From assembly GCA_020444045.1 (NCBI GenBank), contig JAHLLS010000004.1:1-64000 (forward strand): 64,000 nt of DNA, in the 5' to 3' direction. The DNA is from Deltaproteobacteria bacterium. Its GTDB lineage: Bacteria; Desulfobacterota; Desulfobacteria; Desulfobacterales; UBA5852. The stretch's first letter is position 1; every line of letters starts with the position of its first letter. Below, one piece after another: positions 24,188 to 34,001 of the stretch. The notes below the pieces were generated by a model. It did not search any database, had not been told where the DNA came from, and was given only the letters and a program-made list of their open reading frames with translations. A program made the position numbers and the translations under genes.

Positions 24188-25474
24188 ATGACCAACAAAT
24201 TCGAAATTCTTCTCATTGGCCTGAACCATAAAACCGCCCCGGTTGAAATCCGGGAGTGCATCGGTTTTACGGGTGATGAAAGCCAGCAGGCCCTGCTTGA
24301 TCTGCACGCCCTCGAGGCGATCCACGAGGTGCTGCTGGTGTCCACCTGCAATCGGGTGGAGGTCCTGGCCACCACACCGGACAAAGACGCGGCGGCGCGG
24401 CAGATCGTCACCTTTTTATCGGAAATGAACAACATCCCGGCGGCGGATTTTGAAGGCAATCTCTACCAGCATGCCGGCGATGAGGCCGTGCGGCACATGT
24501 TCCGGGTGGCCGCCAGCCTCGATTCGATGGTGGTGGGCGAGCCCCAGATCCTGGGGCAGATCAAAGAGGCCTACCGGGCGGCGGCCACCAAGCGCACGTC
24601 CGGCGTCATTCTCAACCGGCTGCTGCACAAGACCTTTCTGGTGGCCAAACGGATCCGAACGGAAACCGGCATCGGCGATCACGCGGTGTCCATCAGCTAT
24701 GCCGCGGTCGAACTGGCGCGAAAGATATTCGGCGACCTGGAAGGCCGCAAGGTGCTCTTGATCGGTGCCGGTGAAATGGCGGAGCTCGCGGTTGAGCACC
24801 TGATCCGCAACCGGGCCGATGCGGTCCTGGTGGCCAATCGGACCTTCGAGCGGGGGGTGGAGCTGGCCCGCCGGTTCAATGGCCGGGCCATTCGATTCGA
24901 CGAAATTACGGATGGACTGGAAGCCGTGGATATCGTCATCAGTTCCACGGGGGCTTCGGACTATGTCATCCGGCGCGACCAGGCCCGGGGCGTCATGCGC
25001 CGGCGGCGCAACCGCCCGCTTTTTTTCATCGATATCGCCGTGCCGCGGGATATCGATCCGGAAATCAATCGCTTGAACAATATTTACGTCTATGACATCG
25101 ACGATCTCAAGGGGGTCATCGAGGAAAATATCGAAGACCGTCAGCGGGCAGCAACGAAGGGCGAACGACTCGTCGACGAGGCCGTCATTCGGTTTCGCCA
25201 GTGGTACGAAAGCCTTGACGTGGTGCCGACGATTGTGGGCCTGCGTCGCAAATTCGAACAGGTCATCCGGGCGGAGGTGGGCCGCACCTGTCCGGGTGGG
25301 TCGGCCCAGGGTGTTGCCGAGGATGCCCTGGATAAGATGGTCAATTCCCTCGTCAATAAAATTCTACACGATCCCACCACGATCCTCAAATGTGAAGAAG
25401 GCCACGGTAACAAGGCCCAGTTGCTGGCCGCCACCCGCAAGCTATTCAAGCTGGATGACAACGACACTTGTTAA
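24188..25474 (+). CDS. hemA: Glutamyl-tRNA reductase
   Basis: 428 residues. First committed step of C5-pathway haem synthesis: glutamyl-tRNA(Glu) plus NADPH to glutamate-1-semialdehyde. The catalytic cysteine is in VLLVSTCNRVEVLATTPD near residue 50; NADPH-binding GAGEMAELAVEHLIRNRADA follows SYAAVELARKIFGDLEGRKV; the C-terminal dimerisation helices include VNSLVNKILHDPTTILK. MFRVAASLDSMVVGEPQILG is the second family signature. It is the last gene of the operon with precorrin-2 dehydrogenase and ccsA, linking entry of the tetrapyrrole pathway with the siroheme and cytochrome c branches. Confidence 0.97.
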   Translation: MTNKFEILLIGLNHKTAPVEIRECIGFTGDESQQALLDLHALEAIHEVLLVSTCNRVEVLATTPDKDAAARQIVTFLSEMNNIPAADFEGNLYQHAGDEAVRHMFRVAASLDSMVVGEPQILGQIKEAYRAAATKRTSGVILNRLLHKTFLVAKRIRTETGIGDHAVSISYAAVELARKIFGDLEGRKVLLIGAGEMAELAVEHLIRNRADAVLVANRTFERGVELARRFNGRAIRFDEITDGLEAVDIVISSTGASDYVIRRDQARGVMRRRRNRPLFFIDIAVPRDIDPEINRLNNIYVYDIDDLKGVIEENIEDRQRAATKGERLVDEAVIRFRQWYESLDVVPTIVGLRRKFEQVIRAEVGRTCPGGSAQGVAEDALDKMVNSLVNKILHDPTTILKCEEGHGNKAQLLAATRKLFKLDDNDTC

Positions 25475-25493
25475 CCTTGGTACGAAACCGCTA

Positions 25494-26135
25494 TTACGCT
25501 TCTGTTTTGTTCGGATAGGGACACAGGCGCCGGAGCGGACAATCGGGGCAGATCGGTTTGCGGGCAAGGCAGACATCCCGCCCGAAATGAATCAGTTGCA
25601 ATCCGAACGTGTTCCAGGCCCGTTTCGGGACGATCGCCATCAGATCGTGTTCGATTTTAACGGGGTCGGTGTGATCGGTCAGCCCGAGGCGCCCGCTGAT
25701 GCGCTTGACATGGGTGTCGACGACCATGCCCGGGATGCCGAAGGCGGCCCCCAATACCACATTGGCGGTTTTGCGGCCGACACCTGGCAATCGGGTGAGG
25801 GTGTCTATGCGGCGGGGCACCCGGCCGTTATGCCGATCGGTCAGGGCCTTGGCGCAGGCCTTGATGTTGCGGGCTTTATTGTGGAAAAAACCGGTGGGTC
25901 GAATGAGGGTTTCAATCTCGCGCAGGGGGGCGGCCGCCAGGGCGGCGGCACTTGGGAAATTTTCAAACAGGGCTCCTGTGACGCTGTTGACCTGACGATC
26001 CGTGGTCTGGGCCGAAAGAATGGTGGCCACCAGCAATTCAAAGGCGTTGCGGTGTGTCAGGGCCGTCTTGACATCAGGATAGGCGGCCCTTAGGATTTTT
26101 CTGATTTTATCTGTTTTTTTTCGGAGCGGGTGCAT
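25494..26135 (-). CDS. nth: Endonuclease III
   Basis: 213 residues, the normal length. DNA glycosylase/AP lyase that removes oxidised pyrimidines. The helix-hairpin-helix is TLTRLPGVGRKTANVVLG with the catalytic lysine at its expected place; the catalytic Asp lies in GMVVDTHVKRISGRLGL. The 4Fe-4S cluster motif C-x6-C-x2-C-x5-C is CLARKPICPDCPLRRLC at the end. It converges on hemA, with only 19 bases between the stops. Confidence 0.96.
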   Translation of the reverse strand: MHPLRKKTDKIRKILRAAYPDVKTALTHRNAFELLVATILSAQTTDRQVNSVTGALFENFPSAAALAAAPLREIETLIRPTGFFHNKARNIKACAKALTDRHNGRVPRRIDTLTRLPGVGRKTANVVLGAAFGIPGMVVDTHVKRISGRLGLTDHTDPVKIEHDLMAIVPKRAWNTFGLQLIHFGRDVCLARKPICPDCPLRRLCPYPNKTEA

Positions 26136-26292
26136 GGCGGGATTATCCTGTCTCGTGATGCGCCGCGCCAGAAGGGGTGCTGGTGAAGCGCATCCATTTG
26201 CGATGCCAGGGCGCGATTGACCGCCCTGGATTCATCTTTCACATGGCAAGTGGCGAATGGGGCCAACCTGGCAAACGGCCTGGGAACCTACC

Positions 26293-27291
26293 ATGACCGA
26301 TCGTAAAAATAAAGGCGTGCGCGCGCTGGGGCTCTGCTCCGGCGGGCTCGACAGTATTCTGGCCGGTCTGGTGCTCCGGCAGCAGGGCATCGCGGTCGAA
26401 TGGGTGACCTTCGAGACCCCATTCTTTTCAGCTGACAAAGCCCGTGAGGCCGCCCGCATTACGGGTATTCCGCTGAGGGTTGAACGCATCACGGAGATCT
26501 ACCTGCCCATGCTGCGCAACCCTGCCATTGGATACGGCAAAAACATGAATCCCTGTATGGACTGCCACACCCTCATGTTCCGGCTGGCCGGGGAACGGAT
26601 GCGATCGGAAGGAATCGATTTTCTTTTCAGCGGCGAGGTGTTGGGTCAGCGTCCCATGAGCCAGAGCAAAACGTCGCTGCGCTATGTGGAAAAACATTCC
26701 GGTTTCGAAGGCTACATTCTCAGGCCGCTGAGTGCCAAGCGATTGCCGGTGACGATTCCGGAAGCCGCCGGCCTGGTAGACCGGGAGGGACTGCTGGATC
26801 TCAGCGGTCGGTCCCGCAAACCGCAGATTGCCCTGGCCGAGGCTTTCGGGGTCACCGAATATCCGGCTCCGGCAGGCGGGTGCCTGCTGACCGACCCCAA
26901 CTATTCGCGTCGCCTGAAGGATCTATTCGACCACCAGGGAGCGGTGCGGGAGGCGGAACTGGAGCTGCTGAAATACGGGCGCCATTTCCGGTTGGGTGAC
27001 GATACCAAAATCGTGGTGGGCCGCACCAAAGGGGAAAATCAGAAAATATTCACGCACCATGACCCGCGTTGCGATACGCTCATGAAACTCAAGACCTATC
27101 CGGGGCCGACGGTCCTGATCACCAGCCCGGCATCGTCCGCTGTGGTGGCGAAAGCGGCTGCCATCTGCGCCGGTTACAGCAAGGCACCGGTCGATCAGGA
27201 AGTCGACGTCCTGGTGACGTCGCCTACCGGAAAAGACGTCATCCGGGTCTGCCCGCTGCCCCCCGATACGGTCAGCGATCTCCTGATCTGA
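26293..27291 (+). CDS. PP-loop ATPase, tRNA thiouridylase-like (ThiI/MnmA-related)
   Basis: About 332 residues. The N-terminal PP-loop is ALGLCSGGLDSILAGLVLRQ near residue 17, which activates a uridine with ATP before sulfur transfer. The cysteine-bearing motif NMNPCMDCHTLMFRLAG and a later YPAPAGGCLLTDPNYSRRL supply candidate catalytic cysteines. The C-terminal part (DTKIVVGRTKGENQKIFTHH) matches the NFACT-R-type domain that follows the PP-loop in bacterial paralogues annotated as tRNA 4-thiouridine synthase-like or DUF814-related proteins. It lacks the THUMP domain of true ThiI. The target tRNA position is unknown. ATG 26293 is used; ATG 26257 is also in frame, and neither has a strong RBS. 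Confidence 0.78.
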   Translation: MTDRKNKGVRALGLCSGGLDSILAGLVLRQQGIAVEWVTFETPFFSADKAREAARITGIPLRVERITEIYLPMLRNPAIGYGKNMNPCMDCHTLMFRLAGERMRSEGIDFLFSGEVLGQRPMSQSKTSLRYVEKHSGFEGYILRPLSAKRLPVTIPEAAGLVDREGLLDLSGRSRKPQIALAEAFGVTEYPAPAGGCLLTDPNYSRRLKDLFDHQGAVREAELELLKYGRHFRLGDDTKIVVGRTKGENQKIFTHHDPRCDTLMKLKTYPGPTVLITSPASSAVVAKAAAICAGYSKAPVDQEVDVLVTSPTGKDVIRVCPLPPDTVSDLLI

Positions 27292-27326
27292 CAAGGCGAA
27301 CCGCCTGCCTGGCTTGAATTACAACC

Positions 27327-28385
27327 TTATTTTTTCTGGAAACCCTCGACCCGGGCCTTGAGTTGGCCGCAGGCCGCTGAGATGTCGCGGCCTTTGCTGT
27401 TGCGGATGATCGCGGTGTATCCTTGGTCCATAAGGTCTTGTTGAAATTGCTGAATGACCGCTTCGGTGGGGCGCCGGAACTGGCAGCCCTCGTGCTCGTT
27501 GAATGGTATCAGATTGATTTTAGCCCGGATGGGTCGCAGCAGGGTTGCCAGGCGGCGAACATCGGCCGGCCGGTCGTTGATGCCCTCCAGCAGGATATAT
27601 TCAAACGTAATGCGCCGGTGGGGCTGCAGCGGATAGCGGCGACAGGCCTCCAGCAGTGTTTCGATGGGGTAGCGCCGGTTGATCGGCATCAACCGGTCCC
27701 GGGTGGCATTGTCGGTGGCATTGAGGGAAACGGCCAGACTGATCGTGGTATCGCGTCCCAAGGCTTCCATTTCGGGTACCAGACCGGCGGTGGAAACAGT
27801 AATCTTGCGGCGGGAAAAGCCGAAGCCGGTTTTGTTATCGGTCAGCAGCTGGATGGCATCGACCACGTTCCGGTAATTGGCCAGGGGTTCGCCCATGCCC
27901 ATGAAAACGATATTGGTCAGTGTCTCCGGGGCACTGAGGTGGTTTCTGATATCGCGGACCTGGGCCAGGATTTCACCCCGGGTGAGGTTGCGCTCCCACC
28001 CGCCGGTCGCCGTAAAGCAGAACCGGCAGTTCTGGGCGCACCCCACCTGGCTCGAGAGGCACAGGGTGGCGTGATTCCGTTCGGGGATCAATACGCTTTC
28101 GATGCGCCGGTCGTCATCCAGCTGGAACAGGAATTTTTCGGCACCGTCCGCGGATATCTCGTGTTCAACGAGGGTCAGGCGCGCAATGGTAAAGGCTTTT
28201 GAAAGGGCTGTCCGCAGGGGTTTGCTCAGGTTGCTCATGGCATCGAAGGTGTCGACCTGGTCGCGATAAATCCAGCGCCAGATCTGGTCGGCCCGATAGG
28301 GCGCTTCGCCCTGCGCTTGCAGCCACTGCTGAAGGGTCGCGCGATCTAGATTCTTGATGTCTTGCCGGGGGGTGTCCATGATCAT
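27327..28385 (-). CDS. rlmN: 23S rRNA/tRNA (adenine-C2)-methyltransferase RlmN
   Basis: 352 residues. Radical SAM enzyme that methylates C2 of A2503 in 23S rRNA and A37 in some tRNAs. The radical SAM CxxxCxxC reads CAQNCRFCFTATGGWERNL. The glycine-rich SAM site is NIVFMGMGEPLANYRNVVDA, and the second catalytic cysteine is in GRDISAACGQLKARVEG near the end. VLIPERNHATLCLSSQVG is a family signature. It stands alone. The start is taken at 28385; a second ATG two codons on is equally possible. Confidence 0.96.
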   Translation of the reverse strand: MIMDTPRQDIKNLDRATLQQWLQAQGEAPYRADQIWRWIYRDQVDTFDAMSNLSKPLRTALSKAFTIARLTLVEHEISADGAEKFLFQLDDDRRIESVLIPERNHATLCLSSQVGCAQNCRFCFTATGGWERNLTRGEILAQVRDIRNHLSAPETLTNIVFMGMGEPLANYRNVVDAIQLLTDNKTGFGFSRRKITVSTAGLVPEMEALGRDTTISLAVSLNATDNATRDRLMPINRRYPIETLLEACRRYPLQPHRRITFEYILLEGINDRPADVRRLATLLRPIRAKINLIPFNEHEGCQFRRPTEAVIQQFQQDLMDQGYTAIIRNSKGRDISAACGQLKARVEGFQKK

Positions 28386-28530
28386 TTTATTTGCAATTTC
28401 TAGTGCCTTAGGCTATCGATAATGAAACACACTCCTGAGAACATTCCACCCGTTTCGGTTTCCCTGTCGTGTGTGCCCTTCCCTGCCGAGAGAGGGACAA
28501 TGGGGCTGTTTCAAAATCCCCTTTTAATTC

Positions 28531-28559
28531 TTGACATACCACTGTTAAAATTCTAAATT
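28531..28559 (+). promoter_or_regulatory. Promoter of the ffh translation operon
   Basis: TTGACA (28531-28536), a 17-base spacer and TAAATT (28554-28559), 41 bases before the ffh start. Confidence 0.65.
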
Positions 28560-28599
28560 CAAGGATTTATGACGATAGAAGGCTAATTGGGGTAAGGTC

Positions 28600-29931
28600 A
28601 TGTTTGAAAACCTGTCCGATAAGCTTGAGTCCGTATTCAAAAAGCTCAAAGGCCACGGCAAGCTAACGGAAAGCAACATCGAAGACGGTCTCCGTGAAGT
28701 GCGCATGGCGCTGCTGGAGGCGGATGTCCATTTCCGGGTCGTCAAGCAGTTCATTGCGGATGTCAAGGTTCGGGCGCTCGGGCAAGATGTTCTGGCCAGC
28801 CTGACCCCGGGCCAGCAGATCATAAAAATCGTCAATGAGCAGCTCACCGAACTGATGGGTTCGCGTCATGAGACGCTGGATCTCAAGGGATCCCGGCCGG
28901 TGGCGATTATGCTGGTGGGGCTCCAGGGCTCGGGTAAAACGACCACGGCCGGCAAGCTTGCCGTCTATCTGAGGGATAACGGGCACAAGCCCTACCTGGT
29001 TCCGGCGGACGTTTACCGGCCGGCGGCCATCGACCAACTGACCAAACTCGGTGACCAGTTGTCGGTGCCCGTGTTTGCATCGCAAACGGACATGAATCCC
29101 GTCGATATCTGTCTGGAAGCCCGCGTTGCGGCCCAGATGGCGGGGTGTGATACCCTGCTGCTGGATACGGCGGGGCGGCTTCATATTGATGAATCCCTGA
29201 TGGCGGAACTGGCGCAGATCAAGGACGCCGTAAAGCCTTCGGACACCCTGCTGGTGGCCGATGCCATGACCGGTCAGGACGCGGTCAACATCGCCCAGTC
29301 ATTTAATGACGCCCTGGACATCGGCGGTATTGTGCTGACCAAGACGGATGGTGACGCACGCGGTGGTGCCGCGCTTTCCATCAAGGCGGTTACCGGCAAG
29401 CCCATCAAGTTTGTCGGCACCGGTGAAAAACTGACGCAGCTTGAAGCGTTTCACCCCGACCGGATGGCGTCCACCATCCTGGGAATGGGCGACGTTCTGA
29501 CGCTTATCGAAAAGGCCCAGTCCGTCGTCGATGAGAAAAAAGCGGTTGAACTGGAGAAGAAGTTACGGAAGAGCCAGTTCACCCTGGAGGATTTTCGCGA
29601 CCAGCTGGTCCAAGTCCGCAAAATGGGTTCCCTCTCCGATCTGCTCCAGATGATTCCGGGGATGGGGAAGATGAAGCAGATGAAGCACCTGGATGTGGGG
29701 GACGGGGAGTTGGTTAAAATTGAAGCGATCATTAACTCCATGACCCGCAAAGAACGACAGAACCATGCGATTATCAATGGCAGCCGCCGCAAGCGGATCG
29801 CCAAGGGCAGCGGCACGCGTGTACAGGACGTCAACAGCCTGCTCAAAAATTATACGCAGGTCATGAAAATGATGAAAAAGATGAATAAAAGCGGCATGCG
29901 CGGGCTTGGCCGGGGCATGCTACCTTTCTAA
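28600..29931 (+). CDS. ffh: Signal recognition particle protein Ffh
   Basis: 443 residues. GTPase that, with 4.5S RNA, brings ribosomes making membrane proteins to FtsY. N domain at residues 1-90, G domain with P-loop [19 protein letters not shown] near 103 and [16 protein letters not shown] near 187, [14 protein letters not shown] near 247, and a methionine-rich M domain ([35 protein letters not shown]) that binds RNA and signal sequences. It is the first gene of the ffh-rpsP-khpA-rimM-trmD-rplS string, as in many bacteria. Confidence 0.98.
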   Translation: MFENLSDKLESVFKKLKGHGKLTESNIEDGLREVRMALLEADVHFRVVKQFIADVKVRALGQDVLASLTPGQQIIKIVNEQLTELMGSRHETLDLKGSRPVAIMLVGLQGSGKTTTAGKLAVYLRDNGHKPYLVPADVYRPAAIDQLTKLGDQLSVPVFASQTDMNPVDICLEARVAAQMAGCDTLLLDTAGRLHIDESLMAELAQIKDAVKPSDTLLVADAMTGQDAVNIAQSFNDALDIGGIVLTKTDGDARGGAALSIKAVTGKPIKFVGTGEKLTQLEAFHPDRMASTILGMGDVLTLIEKAQSVVDEKKAVELEKKLRKSQFTLEDFRDQLVQVRKMGSLSDLLQMIPGMGKMKQMKHLDVGDGELVKIEAIINSMTRKERQNHAIINGSRRKRIAKGSGTRVQDVNSLLKNYTQVMKMMKKMNKSGMRGLGRGMLPF

Positions 29932-29944
29932 AGGAGAAGAGCGA

Positions 29945-30199
29945 ATGGCAGTAAAGATCAGATTGGCCAGACATGGGGCCAAAAAGAAACCGTATTACCG
30001 TATTGTGGTTGCCGACAGTGAGTCCCCTCGCGACGGAAGATACTTGGAAGCGGTCGGGACCTATAACCCGCTGTGCGACCCGGCCGAAATTTCCGTGAAA
30101 CAAGAGCGCGTCCAGTACTGGTTGGAACAAGGTGCTATCCCGACCGACACGGTCAGAAGCTTGTTGAAGAAGGAGGTTGCCTCTCAAAAGACCGCATAG
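29945..30199 (+). CDS. rpsP: 30S ribosomal protein S16
   Basis: 84 residues: [20 protein letters not shown], then [18 protein letters not shown] and [19 protein letters not shown], the full S16 pattern. Small-subunit assembly protein. ATG 29945 follows AAAGGAGAAGAGCGA, a strong RBS, and lies 13 bases after ffh. Confidence 0.98.
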   Translation: MAVKIRLARHGAKKKPYYRIVVADSESPRDGRYLEAVGTYNPLCDPAEISVKQERVQYWLEQGAIPTDTVRSLLKKEVASQKTA

Positions 30200-30243
30200 C
30201 ACCTCGGCCCCAATTCTCACCCACCAATAAAGGAGATGGAGCT

Positions 30244-30474
30244 ATGAGAGAGCTGATCGATTACATCGCACGGGCGCTGGTTGACAATCCTGACGAAGTC
30301 TCGGTTTCCGAAATTGAAGGAAATCAGACATCGGTTCTCGAGCTTAAGGTGGCCAAGGAGGATCTGGGAAAAGTAATTGGCAAACAAGGCCGCACCGCAC
30401 GTGCCATGCGGACTATATTGAGTGCGGCCTCGGCCAAAATCAAAAAACGGACGGTACTTGAAATCATCGAATAA
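30244..30474 (+). CDS. khpA: KH-domain RNA-binding protein KhpA
   Basis: 76 residues. A single KH domain with [20 protein letters not shown] (the GxxG loop is GKQG) after the N-terminal helix [19 protein letters not shown]. KhpA binds RNA, often together with KhpB/Jag, and its place between rpsP and rimM is standard. AAAGGAGATGGAGCT precedes the start. Its end overlaps the probable start of rimM. Confidence 0.95.
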   Translation: MRELIDYIARALVDNPDEVSVSEIEGNQTSVLELKVAKEDLGKVIGKQGRTARAMRTILSAASAKIKKRTVLEIIE

Positions 30475-30988
30475 CAGGGGGCTGTCCGGCGACGATCTTT
30501 TAATCGGTGAAATCGTCGGGGTGCATGGCCTTGACGGTGTTGTGAAAATTCGATCCTATGCCGATTCGCCGACATTCTTCGAAGCCGGTCGAAGCATTCG
30601 ACGGGTAGATGCCGACGGCCAGACCCACGCCTGCACGGTAGTGTGGGCTAAATCCCACGGCAAGGGAATGCTGTTATCGGTCGAGGGCGTGAACGATCGC
30701 GATGCCGCTGAGGCACTCATCGGCAGTCGCCTATGGGTGGACAAAGCCTCGCTTCCCGATCTGGAAGATGGGGATTATTACTGGTTCGAACTGATCGGTA
30801 TGTCGGTCTATACTACGGAAGACGCTTATATAGGGACGCTGGCGTCCATTCTGCCGACCGGCAGCAACGATGTCTATGTCGTCCGAAATGGTGATGAAGA
30901 GATTTTGCTTCCGGCGCTGGCTTCGGTTGTACAGGCAATCGACACCGATCAGCGACGGATGACGGTTATCCTTCCCGAAGGGTTATAG
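30458..30988 (+). CDS. rimM: Ribosome maturation factor RimM
   Basis: About 176 residues. An assembly factor for the 30S head that binds S19. The N-terminal barrel is [20 protein letters not shown], and the C-terminal PRC-barrel has [40 protein letters not shown] and [20 protein letters not shown]. The start is uncertain: there is no ATG near the homologous N-terminus. TTG 30458 (inside the end of khpA) is the best candidate, with CTG 30482 also possible. Confidence 0.92.
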   Translation: MKSSNNRGLSGDDLLIGEIVGVHGLDGVVKIRSYADSPTFFEAGRSIRRVDADGQTHACTVVWAKSHGKGMLLSVEGVNDRDAAEALIGSRLWVDKASLPDLEDGDYYWFELIGMSVYTTEDAYIGTLASILPTGSNDVYVVRNGDEEILLPALASVVQAIDTDQRRMTVILPEGL

Positions 30989-31085
30989 CGGGTGCCAATC
31001 ATCGAAAGACGCTTGACCGGTGGGCACCGAACCGTGTTTCCAATTCAGCGATGAGGACGTTGGCTCATTTGCGGAGGGAAACGCG

Positions 31086-31901
31086 ATGGCAACGGGAAGG
31101 GATTGCGTGACAATGGATGTTGCTGTTCTGACAATTTTCCCGGAGATGTTCGCGCGGTTCTGGACCCATGGCATCGTCCGGCGGGCGATTGAACAGGGGC
31201 AGCTCAACGGCGACGCCATTGATATCCGCGCCTACGCGGAAGATCGCCACAAGGTGACCGATGATCGACCATACGGCGGTGGGTGCGGTATGGTGATGAA
31301 GCCGGAGCCATTGGCGAAAGCGCTGCGCGCGACGCGTGCAAAGATGCCGGAGGCGGTCACCCTGCTGATGACCCCCCAAGGCCGCCCTTTCAGCCAGCAG
31401 ACGGCCGCCGAACTGGCCCGTCGGCGTGGGCTGATTTTTATTTGCGGCCGCTATGAAGGGGTGGATGAACGGGTGACCCAGCGATTTGTCGACGATGAAA
31501 TTTCCATCGGTGACTATGTCCTAACCGGCGGTGAATTGCCGGCCATGGTCATTGTGGATGCGGTGGTGCGCCTGATTCCGGGAGTGCTTGGCGGTCAGGA
31601 ATCGGCCGCCAAGGACTCTTTTGCAGACGGGCTCCTTGAACACGCGCACTATACCCGTCCGCGGGTATTTGAAGGCCGGCCGGTGCCGGATGTGCTTTTA
31701 TCCGGAAATCACGCGGCGATCGACCAGTGGCGCCTGGAAGCGGCGTTGGTGCGGACATTTTTAAAGCGACCGGAACTCCTTGAGGACCGCGTGTTCAGCG
31801 AACAGGAGCTCGCCATACTGAGAAAGTGGTCAAGAAAACTTGAAAACCTTATCAAGGTTCAATCTGCATGTTGCACTGATCCACTATCCGGTCATCAATA
31901 A
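31086..31901 (+). CDS. trmD: tRNA (guanine-N1)-methyltransferase TrmD
   Basis: 271 residues. SPOUT enzyme that forms m1G37 in tRNAs to hold the reading frame. Signatures: VAVLTIFPEMFARFWTHGIV, TDDRPYGGGCGMVMKPEPLA, FICGRYEGVDERVTQRFVDD and ISIGDYVLTGGELPAMVIVD, the knot. ATG 31086 has GGAGGG eight bases before it; ATG 31113 would start closer to the usual N-terminus. The last 62 bases overlap the next gene. Confidence 0.96.
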   Translation: MATGRDCVTMDVAVLTIFPEMFARFWTHGIVRRAIEQGQLNGDAIDIRAYAEDRHKVTDDRPYGGGCGMVMKPEPLAKALRATRAKMPEAVTLLMTPQGRPFSQQTAAELARRRGLIFICGRYEGVDERVTQRFVDDEISIGDYVLTGGELPAMVIVDAVVRLIPGVLGGQESAAKDSFADGLLEHAHYTRPRVFEGRPVPDVLLSGNHAAIDQWRLEAALVRTFLKRPELLEDRVFSEQELAILRKWSRKLENLIKVQSACCTDPLSGHQ

Positions 31902-32415
31902 AAAGGGCGAGAGGGTGGCCTCGGCGGTCACCAATCTGGATTTGCACGATATTGCCAGAGCGGCCAGGACGTATGGCGTGCGCTCTTTCCATGTGATCAC
32001 GCCGCTGGATGACCAGCGGGAGCTGGCAGAGAAGATTGTTCGGCACTGGACAGGCGGGATCGGTGGTGTGCATAACCCCAAACGCCGTGAGGCCTTGGAA
32101 CTGATAAGGGTGACATCGTCTCTGGACGAAACCAAGGCCGTCATCGCCGGGGAAAACGGGTTGCCGCCCGTCATCGTCACAACCTGTGCCCGCCGTTTCC
32201 CGAATGCCACTGGATTTGCGGAACTGGAGGATCGATTGCAAACGGGCGCCCCCCATCTTGTTCTGTTTGGAACGGCCTGGGGGTTGGCGCCGGAATTGAT
32301 AGCGGCATCGGATATTATTTTGGAGCCGATTGGGGATCATCAGGGATACAATCATTTGTCGGTCCGCTGTGCGGCCGCGATCGTACTGGATCGCCTGATG
32401 ACACTCCGGCCATGA
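31840..32415 (+). CDS. SPOUT-type RNA methyltransferase (Methyltrn_RNA_4 family)
   Basis: About 191 residues. It resembles the SAM-dependent RNA methyltransferase family often found right after trmD in deltaproteobacteria: VALIHYPVINKKGERVASAV, LDLHDIARAARTYGVRSFHV, HLVLFGTAWGLAPELI and the C-terminal knot IGDHQGYNHLSVRCAAAIVL. The RNA target is not known. TTG 31840 overlaps the end of trmD by 62 bases, so the two are translationally linked; no ATG exists before the homologous region. Confidence 0.85.
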   Translation: MKTLSRFNLHVALIHYPVINKKGERVASAVTNLDLHDIARAARTYGVRSFHVITPLDDQRELAEKIVRHWTGGIGGVHNPKRREALELIRVTSSLDETKAVIAGENGLPPVIVTTCARRFPNATGFAELEDRLQTGAPHLVLFGTAWGLAPELIAASDIILEPIGDHQGYNHLSVRCAAAIVLDRLMTLRP

Positions 32416-32451
32416 ATGTCAAACTGTTGGAAATAAGAATAGGGGTTTATT

Positions 32452-32796
32452 ATGGAAAAGCTTAAGCAACTGGAAAGAGAAATGATGCGGCTTGATCTGC
32501 CGGAGTTCGCACCCGGGGATACCGTCAAGGTGCACGTCAAGATCAAGGAAGGCGAGAAAGAGCGGATTCAGGTCTTTCAGGGTGTGGTCATCAGCAAGCG
32601 CAACGGCACCACCAATGCGACCTTTACCGTCCGCAAGGTGTCCTACGGCGTTGGCGTGGAGCGCGTTTTCCCGACGCATTCGCCCATCATCGACAAAGTC
32701 GAAGTGGTCACCCGCGGCCGTGTCCGAAGAGCCAAGATCTATTATCTCCGCAAATTGCGGGGTAAAGCGGCTCGCATCAAGGAGCGTCGTTTCTAG
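32452..32796 (+). CDS. rplS: 50S ribosomal protein L19
   Basis: 114 residues: [20 protein letters not shown], then [20 protein letters not shown] and [20 protein letters not shown], the complete L19 pattern. It lies at the 30S-50S interface. AGGGGTTTATT precedes ATG. The gap of about 137 bases to the next gene holds two GGGGCCCTG-x-AGC direct repeats (about 32826 and 32863). Confidence 0.97.
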   Translation: MEKLKQLEREMMRLDLPEFAPGDTVKVHVKIKEGEKERIQVFQGVVISKRNGTTNATFTVRKVSYGVGVERVFPTHSPIIDKVEVVTRGRVRRAKIYYLRKLRGKAARIKERRF

Positions 32797-32933
32797 ACGG
32801 CGCAGCCGGTCGAACAACCGATTGTGGGGCCCTGCAGCATCGTTTTCCTGTGTGATGTGTGCGGGGCCCTGTAGCTTAAGGGCAAGGTGCAGGGGAGGGT
32901 TGACGCTCCTGTGGCCATTGCAGCCGATGGTGC

Positions 32934-33569
32934 GTGAATCAGGACTTAATGCGTTTCGAAGAAGACGCGCGCTCCCGGGGGTATGACCGGGTGGCCGGCG
33001 TTGATGAAGTTGGGCGCGGTCCCCTGGCCGGTCCGGTGGTTGCGGCGGCCGTCATTTGGGCCGATGCAACGCCGCTGGATGGTATCCGGGATTCCAAACA
33101 ACTAACGCCCCGGAAACGTTTGGCCGCCTATCAGCGCATTTGCCGCGATGCCGTTGCCATTGGTGTGGGCGTTGTCGACGCGGCGGTGATCGACCGTATC
33201 AACATCCTTCAGTCCGCATTGCTGGCGATGGCGGTGGCCGTTGAGCACCTTGACCCCCAGGCTGATTTTCTGCTGATCGACGGGAACCATCGTACCGCCC
33301 TGCCGTTGCCCCAGATCGCCATCGTCAAAGGGGATGCCCGCAGCGCTTCGATCGCCGCCGCCTCGATTGTGGCCAAGGTCACGCGGGATTGTCTGATGGC
33401 GCGTTATCACGCGCAGTACCCTGAATACGGGTTCGCCCAGCACAAAGGCTATCCCACCCGGGCGCATCGTGATGCGGTAAAGCAATTCGGTGCCAGTCCC
33501 ATTCATCGCCACACATTTAAGGGCGTGAAAGAATTTTCCGCCAAACGGTCGGACGGCGGTCCGGGATAG
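32934..33569 (+). CDS. rnhB: Ribonuclease HII
   Basis: 211 residues. Removes RNA primers and single ribonucleotides from DNA. The active site is GVDEVGRGPLAGPVVAAAVI (Asp and Glu) with IRDSKQLTPRKR, LLIDGNHRTALPL and SIAAASIVAKVTRDCLM further on; YGFAQHKGYPTRAHRDAV is the C-terminal signature. The start is GTG 32934 or ATG 32949. Confidence 0.97.
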   Translation: MNQDLMRFEEDARSRGYDRVAGVDEVGRGPLAGPVVAAAVIWADATPLDGIRDSKQLTPRKRLAAYQRICRDAVAIGVGVVDAAVIDRINILQSALLAMAVAVEHLDPQADFLLIDGNHRTALPLPQIAIVKGDARSASIAAASIVAKVTRDCLMARYHAQYPEYGFAQHKGYPTRAHRDAVKQFGASPIHRHTFKGVKEFSAKRSDGGPG

Positions 33570-33629
33570 TCCTGGTGGGCGGCAGGAGGTTTTCCAGGTC
33601 AGGCGGCGCGTCGGAGGACCCGGAAACGC

Positions 33630-34001
33630 ATGCTCAACAAATCGCAACAATTCGGTCAAAAGGCCGAGGGGATGGCGGCCCGTTATTTAAAGCGGTGCGG
33701 GTACCAAATTGTCGCCCGTAACCACCGGACACGGTGCGGCGAGATCGACATCATTGCCCGTGAAGGGGAAACGCTGGTATTTGTCGAGGTCAAAGCACGC
33801 ACCTCCAACCGCTATGGCAGCGCCAAAGCAGCGGTGACCCCCCACAAACAGCGGCAGGTATCCAAAGTGGCCCTGGCGTATCTTCAAATGACCGACCAGT
33901 CTCACGTCAAAGCCCGTTTCGATGTGGTAACGGTAACGCGACACGAGGGGACCCATACGATCGATCTTATCCGCAACGCTTTTGGTCTGAGCTATGGGTG
34001 A
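33630..34001 (+). CDS. UPF0102 (YraN-like) nuclease-fold protein
   Basis: 123 residues with the restriction-endonuclease-like core of the YraN family: KAEGMAARYLKRCGYQIVAR, then CGEIDIIAREGETLVFVEVK (E-x-D...E-x-K catalytic pattern) and AVTPHKQRQVSKVALAYLQ. The function is unclear; the gene normally sits beside rnhB and rsmI, as here. GGAGG precedes ATG. The end overlaps rsmI by 8 bases. Confidence 0.93.
   Translation: MLNKSQQFGQKAEGMAARYLKRCGYQIVARNHRTRCGEIDIIAREGETLVFVEVKARTSNRYGSAKAAVTPHKQRQVSKVALAYLQMTDQSHVKARFDVVTVTRHEGTHTIDLIRNAFGLSYG

Noticed and set aside
32824-32880. Direct repeat GGGGCCCTG-x-AGC after rplS as riboswitch or attenuator
   Set aside because: Only two short copies, with no conserved fold I can name; probably a local duplication.
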